From an uncultured Clostridia bacterium (GTDB taxonomy: Bacteria > Bacillota > Clostridia > Christensenellales > UBA1242): a stretch of DNA of 10,093 nucleotides. The stretch is from the NCBI GenBank assembly GCA_934771675.1, contig CAKVMF010000022.1, forward strand, positions 1-10,093, written 5' to 3'. Positions 7,656 through 10,093 of the stretch are shown in pieces. A program made the position numbers and the translations under genes. The notes under the pieces were generated by a model, which worked only from the letters and a program-made list of their open reading frames with translations, had not been told where the DNA came from and searched no databases. Numbering within the stretch: position 1 is the stretch's first letter; every line of letters starts with the position of its first letter.

Positions 7656-9041
7656 ATTTATGAGTTCATTTTGAAGGATAAATATAATTTCTTCAAATTT
7701 AGATTTTAGATATTTATTTGCCTTATTAAGCAAAATATCTGAGCACAACTTATCTAACATTTTTTTAATCTTTTCGCTACCAGTAAAATGTAAATGCCGA
7801 TTCTCTTTAGATAAATACTCAGATATTGAATCAAATGCTATTCTTTCATATCTAATAAATTCATCTTTGTTTCTGTCAGTAAAATGTCTGTCTTGACAAG
7901 ATATTATATTTCCTTGTTCATCAAAACTATAAGATTTAGTAAAATATTCTTTTTTTGTATCAATGTAATTATTCTTTAAAAATAATTTACCCTTTTCTCC
8001 TGCTTTGTCTATTACATAGCCTAAACAATACATAAAGTTATACATATTCTGTTTGAGCATTTTTCTATAATCAGTTTCAATTAAATTTTGATGATTATTA
8101 TAATTCTTTAAAATATATTCCCAAATAATTCTACCGAACCACGACATAGGATAAATTTTTGTTGATTCATATCTATTAATTATATTTGAAATATCTAATA
8201 ATGTAAGTCTATCTCTTTTAGTTGAATTATCAGAAGTCGTCATTTTTACTAAATATCTTGGATCATGAACAAAACCTAAAGAGATTGGACCAATATGATC
8301 TGCAGAAGAACCTTTAAAATAAGTGCTTCCCATAAATTGATTTGCAGCATGAACGTTGCCATCACTCCAATATTCATAAGCTCTTCTATCTTTTGTATAT
8401 GATTTTAAATTTTCCTTTGAACGTCCTTTGTCTTGAGAACTCCTACAGCAAATGTTATATGTATGAAACCCATCAAAACGATCTGGAAAATTTGACATTG
8501 CTCCAGGACTCAAATACTTTCGACCTTCTTCTCTGCAAAGATATTCACATCTATCTAAAATTTCTGTTTTCGTTTTATCATTATAGGAACTATCTAAATC
8601 AAAAGTTTTAATGAAAAAAACCTTAACATTATGCTCATCTAAGTTATTACACAAAATATCCCATATTTTATAAATATGAGTTAATTTGTCCACAATCACA
8701 CCAAATTTTCTTTTTATCAGTTTTATTAGATTACTAGAAGGATAATAATAGAAAATAGACATTTCTCTGCCACATATTTGACAAACTTTCATCTTAGTTG
8801 GATGTATTGCTCTCATTACTTTTGCATACATTCCTGGTCCTGTTGAAATGTTAAGTTGTTTTGCTTTATTCTTGGCCCATTCAATTCTCGCTAAACCTAT
8901 ATCACTTTTAGCAGGTGCAATCCATTTTAAATTTCCCTTTTTATCTCTTTTTATTGGCAATCCTTTATAATTTGGATGATTTACTATCATTTCCATATAT
9001 TCTAAAAATTTATCATTCCAATTCCTTTCAGTTTTACTCAT
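7647..9041 (-). CDS. Type IIS restriction endonuclease, Alw26I/Eco31I/Esp3I family, HNH active site
   Basis: The 464-residue protein carries an HNH-type centre: ADHIGPISLGF (247-257, Asp248-His249) and DNSTKRDRL (271-279, Asn272). Before it lie CQICG (87-91), ICCRSSQDKGRS (197-208) and NLKSYTKDRRAYEYWSDGN (211-229), a pattern I recognise from the Alw26I/Eco31I/Esp3I family; an HNH site has been shown experimentally for Eco31I. C87, C90, C198 and C199 could hold a structural zinc. The enzyme should bind an asymmetric GTCTC-containing site and cut a short distance away. The start is supported by AAGGAG (9056-9051) 9 nt before ATG and by its own promoter. It faces the methyltransferase gene tail to tail. 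Exact specificity cannot be read from the sequence. The gene is intact, with no frameshift. Confidence 0.87.
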   Translation of the reverse strand: MSKTERNWNDKFLEYMEMIVNHPNYKGLPIKRDKKGNLKWIAPAKSDIGLARIEWAKNKAKQLNISTGPGMYAKVMRAIHPTKMKVCQICGREMSIFYYYPSSNLIKLIKRKFGVIVDKLTHIYKIWDILCNNLDEHNVKVFFIKTFDLDSSYNDKTKTEILDRCEYLCREEGRKYLSPGAMSNFPDRFDGFHTYNICCRSSQDKGRSKENLKSYTKDRRAYEYWSDGNVHAANQFMGSTYFKGSSADHIGPISLGFVHDPRYLVKMTTSDNSTKRDRLTLLDISNIINRYESTKIYPMSWFGRIIWEYILKNYNNHQNLIETDYRKMLKQNMYNFMYCLGYVIDKAGEKGKLFLKNNYIDTKKEYFTKSYSFDEQGNIISCQDRHFTDRNKDEFIRYERIAFDSISEYLSKENRHLHFTGSEKIKKMLDKLCSDILLNKANKYLKSKFEEIIFILQNELINKE

Positions 9042-9068
9042 CTAATATTTCTCCTTATAGATATTAAT

Positions 9069-9097
9069 ATTATAACATGAAAACCTTTATTATGCAA
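9069..9097 (-). promoter_or_regulatory. Promoter of the restriction endonuclease gene
   Basis: Minus strand: perfect -10 TATAAT (9074-9069) with an upstream TG making it an extended -10, and 17 bp further a weak -35 TTGCAT (9097-9092). The start point would be near 9062 with a leader of about 20 nt that carries AAGGAG. The nuclease is therefore transcribed separately from the methyltransferase. Confidence 0.7.
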
Positions 9098-9106
9098 TTA
9101 AAGGTT
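9082..9106. promoter_or_regulatory. Inverted repeat over the nuclease -35 region, possible operator
   Basis: AACCTTTA (9082-9089) and TAAAGGTT (9099-9106) form a perfect 8-bp inverted repeat with a 9-bp spacer, so same-face contacts about 17 bp apart are possible. It encloses the -35 element. A repressor or controller protein binding here could delay nuclease expression. No such regulator gene is in the window. Confidence 0.4.
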
Positions 9107-9164
9107 AACCATTCAAGACTCGAAACCAAAAAGCATTTTACATTTCTTAATTATTTTGAGATCG

Positions 9165-9224
9165 TGGCGTGTGCTTGTCTTGATACAAGGCTGTCGCTTC
9201 GCTCCAGCTGACAAGCACACGCCA
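9165..9224. repeat. GC-rich 15-bp perfect inverted repeat
   Basis: TGGCGTGTGCTTGTC (9165-9179) is the exact reverse complement of 9210-9224, with a 30-nt centre that is itself GC-rich (GTCGCTTCGCTCCAGC). This stands out in an AT-rich region. It could be a structured RNA, a transfer or recombination site, or the end of a mobile element. No gene covers it. Confidence 0.75.
9167..9189 (+). repeat. 23-bp direct repeat, copy 1
   Basis: This copy consists of most of the left arm and the first 10 nt of the centre of the GC-rich inverted repeat. It recurs exactly at 9826-9848. Within it CTTGT and ACAAG can form a small hairpin. Confidence 0.85.
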
Positions 9225-9246
9225 GCAAGCAAAAACATTTCACAAA

Positions 9247-9316
9247 ATCAAGTGGGCAAAAAGGCGTTCACACGCTAAAGCAAAAGTGAACCGCCTTTTT
9301 TCTTTGCCCACTTGAT
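9247..9316. repeat. Long nested hairpin
   Basis: An outer perfect 14-bp stem ATCAAGTGGGCAAA (9247-9260) / TTTGCCCACTTGAT (9303-9316) encloses an inner stem AAGGCG-TTCAC (9261-9271) / GTGAA-C-CGCCTT (9286-9297) with a one-base bulge and a 14-nt loop. T9296-T9301 follows the inner GGCG/CGCC stem, so the inner part resembles an intrinsic terminator usable on either strand. The outer stem adds symmetry that a terminator does not need. Confidence 0.65.
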
Positions 9317-9357
9317 ACCTTTATTGTATGTTAATTAAACTCAAAGTTATGGTTTTG

Positions 9358-9674
9358 TTTACATTTTGTATATGTAAAGTATAGATTTAGTTTATTGCAT
9401 TTTCCCAAAATGCGTATTAACATTTCTTTGTAAACTAACATTTTGTCAAATAAAGTTAGGTTAAATCAAAAATGAGTCATTGTTTAGATATGTAATTATC
9501 AAACAATGTCATTCTAAAATTTTATTGATTATGTTATGTTTACAATGAGTTAAAAAGACAACGCAAAAATGTAAATCGAGATTTTGTTTATAGGGTCTGC
9601 TTTTAGCCAAAAATAAAAGCCAGTGATTGCATTTTATGGGCGTAGAAAAACAAAGTTTTTTCTATGTCCTTTTT
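9358..9674 (+). ncRNA. Possible small structured RNA or 5' leader
   Basis: No ORF with a ribosome site is found in this 317-nt stretch. It starts with a possible promoter (TTTACA 9358-9363, 16 bp, TATAGA 9380-9385), carries hairpins at 9397-9413 (GCATTTT/AAAATGC), 9478-9508 (12 bp with one bulge, CATTGTTT/AAACAATG plus GATA/TATC) and 9599-9620 (GCTTTTA/TAAAAGC), and ends in an intrinsic terminator just before the ribosome site of the 34-codon ORF. This could be an independent small RNA or an attenuator leader. I do not recognise a known RNA family. Confidence 0.3.
9638..9674 (+). terminator. Intrinsic terminator before the small ORF
   Basis: GGGCGTAGAAAAA (9638-9650) pairs with TTTTTCTATGTCC (9657-9669) through 13 pairs, two of them G-U (G9640-U9667, G9642-U9665), followed by TTTTT (9670-9674). 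Those G-U pairs would be A-C mismatches on the opposite strand, so the structure works as RNA only on the plus strand. Confidence 0.65.
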
Positions 9675-9706
9675 AATTCCAAATTTTCGTAATAAGGAGT
9701 TAAAAA

Positions 9707-9811
9707 ATGCAAAAATTAAAAGTTATTTTTACAAATGAAATAGATATTGGTGTGTTTAGTGAAGAATTTTTAATCATTCTATACAACCATATTTTAGAGA
9801 GTAAAAATTAA
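9707..9811 (+). CDS. Small ORF of 34 codons, unknown function
   Basis: ATG 9707 follows a perfect AAGGAG (9694-9699) at 7 nt, and the ORF ends in TAA. The peptide begins MQKLKVIFTNEIDIG and ends HILESKN; it is mildly acidic with a hydrophobic stretch FLIILY (21-26), too short for a membrane span. I know no family for it. It sits between a terminator and a serine recombinase gene in the same direction, so it may be an accessory peptide of the mobile element or the remnant of a longer gene. The strong ribosome site is the main support. Confidence 0.45.
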   Translation: MQKLKVIFTNEIDIGVFSEEFLIILYNHILESKN

Positions 9812-9825
9812 AAATTGGGATTCTA

Positions 9826-9848
9826 GCGTGTGCTTGTCTTGATACAAG
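9826..9848 (+). repeat. 23-bp direct repeat, copy 2
   Basis: An exact repeat of 9167-9189, 659 bp downstream and in the same orientation. The right arm of the original inverted repeat is not present here. Nearby ACAC (9852-9855) allows only a weak imperfect hairpin. Confidence 0.85.
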
Positions 9849-9889
9849 TAAACACTTTTCTTTCGCCTTGAGATGATAAACGAAAACTC

Positions 9890-9937
9890 TTTATTGTCAA
9901 GGGTAAAATGTATTGATTCTCAACCCTTGACAATAAA
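9890..9937. repeat. 15-bp perfect inverted repeat upstream of the recombinase
   Basis: TTTATTGTCAAGGGT (9890-9904) and ACCCTTGACAATAAA (9923-9937) are exact reverse complements with an 18-nt centre, 48 bp in all. No U-tract follows, so it is unlikely to be a terminator. Each arm carries TTGACA pointing outwards; on the minus strand it is followed after 16 bp by TATCAT (9875-9870), a possible divergent promoter. It may be a binding site for a regulator or for the recombinase. Confidence 0.7.
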
Positions 9938-10029
9938 AGAAAAATAACAAACAAAAATCTATTAAGCCCTTTTCGTTTTTCTTATCTCTGTCGAAAGACA
10001 AAAAATCAATAATTAAAGGAGTAAAAAAT

Positions 10030-10093
10030 ATGAAAACAGCAGTAATATATGCAAGATATTCAAGTGATAGTCAAACCGAGCAAAGTATTGAGG
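10030..10093 (+). CDS. Serine recombinase, N-terminal fragment (continues past window)
   Basis: The first 21 codons, MKTAVIYARYSSDSQTEQSIE, carry the resolvase/invertase N-terminal motif Y-A-R-Y-S-S followed by Q, in which Ser11 is the likely nucleophile that attacks DNA. The wording YARYSSDSQ is typical of large serine recombinases of Bacillota integrative elements and phages, which integrate and excise DNA at attachment sites, but the size class cannot be told from this fragment. The start is supported by AAAGGAG (10015-10021), 8 nt before the ATG. The long non-coding, repeat-rich stretch upstream fits the edge of a mobile element. Confidence 0.88.
   Translation, partial: MKTAVIYARYSSDSQTEQSIE

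Noticed and set aside
8342..8611. Plus-strand open frame of 89 codons opposite the nuclease gene, considered as a controller gene
   Set aside because: It begins at a TTG, shows no helix-turn-helix pattern, and lies entirely across conserved nuclease motifs.
9165..9224. tRNA-like element, because the structure ends in GCCA
   Set aside because: The arms form one continuous 15-bp stem and there is no T-loop or anticodon arm pattern.
9042..10029. CRISPR array in the repeat-rich spacer
   Set aside because: Only one 23-bp repeat occurs twice, 659 bp apart; there is no regular repeat-spacer pattern and no cas gene.

Overview
The window is AT-rich bacterial DNA. Shine-Dalgarno sites are strong (AGGAG/AAGGAG type), sigma-A-like promoters are recognisable, every complete gene ends in TAA, and intrinsic terminators are compact with U-tracts. 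This suggests a low-GC Bacillota (Firmicutes) genome, possibly an uncultured gut-type lineage. The species cannot be named from the sequence.

Left part (1-4550), which looks like ordinary chromosome: the 3' end of a gene for a large membrane-anchored surface protein with SH3-like repeats; a convergent NUDIX hydrolase gene with a clear promoter; and, divergent from it, a two-gene operon for ribokinase and a nucleoside hydrolase. The operon forms a small salvage pathway: the hydrolase frees ribose from nucleosides and the ribokinase makes ribose-5-phosphate. It ends in a strong terminator.

Middle part (about 4551-9110), a restriction-modification island: a 976-residue fused DNA methyltransferase faces a 464-residue HNH endonuclease. 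The methyltransferase has a gamma-type N6-adenine domain followed by a circularly permuted cytosine-5 domain. The nuclease has the signature of the Alw26I/Eco31I/Esp3I type IIS family. Known members recognise sequences containing GTCTC, which is asymmetric and needs one methylated base per strand, so an m6A + m5C fusion makes sense. The methyltransferase promoter has two GTCTC sites in direct repeat (one CGTCTC, one GGTCTC) just upstream of its -35 box. By eye neither gene contains another GTCTC or GAGAC. This suggests a self-regulatory circuit based on the system's own recognition site. The two genes converge on a shared terminator, and the nuclease has its own promoter overlapped by an inverted repeat.

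Right part (9111-10093): about 0.9 kb rich in inverted repeats. It holds a GC-rich 15-bp perfect inverted repeat, part of which is duplicated 659 bp downstream; a nested long hairpin; a possible small RNA or leader ending in an intrinsic terminator; a 34-codon ORF with a perfect Shine-Dalgarno; a 15-bp perfect inverted repeat; and finally the first 21 codons of a serine recombinase that runs off the window. The right side is therefore probably the edge of a mobile element. Whether the R-M island belongs to that element cannot be decided here.
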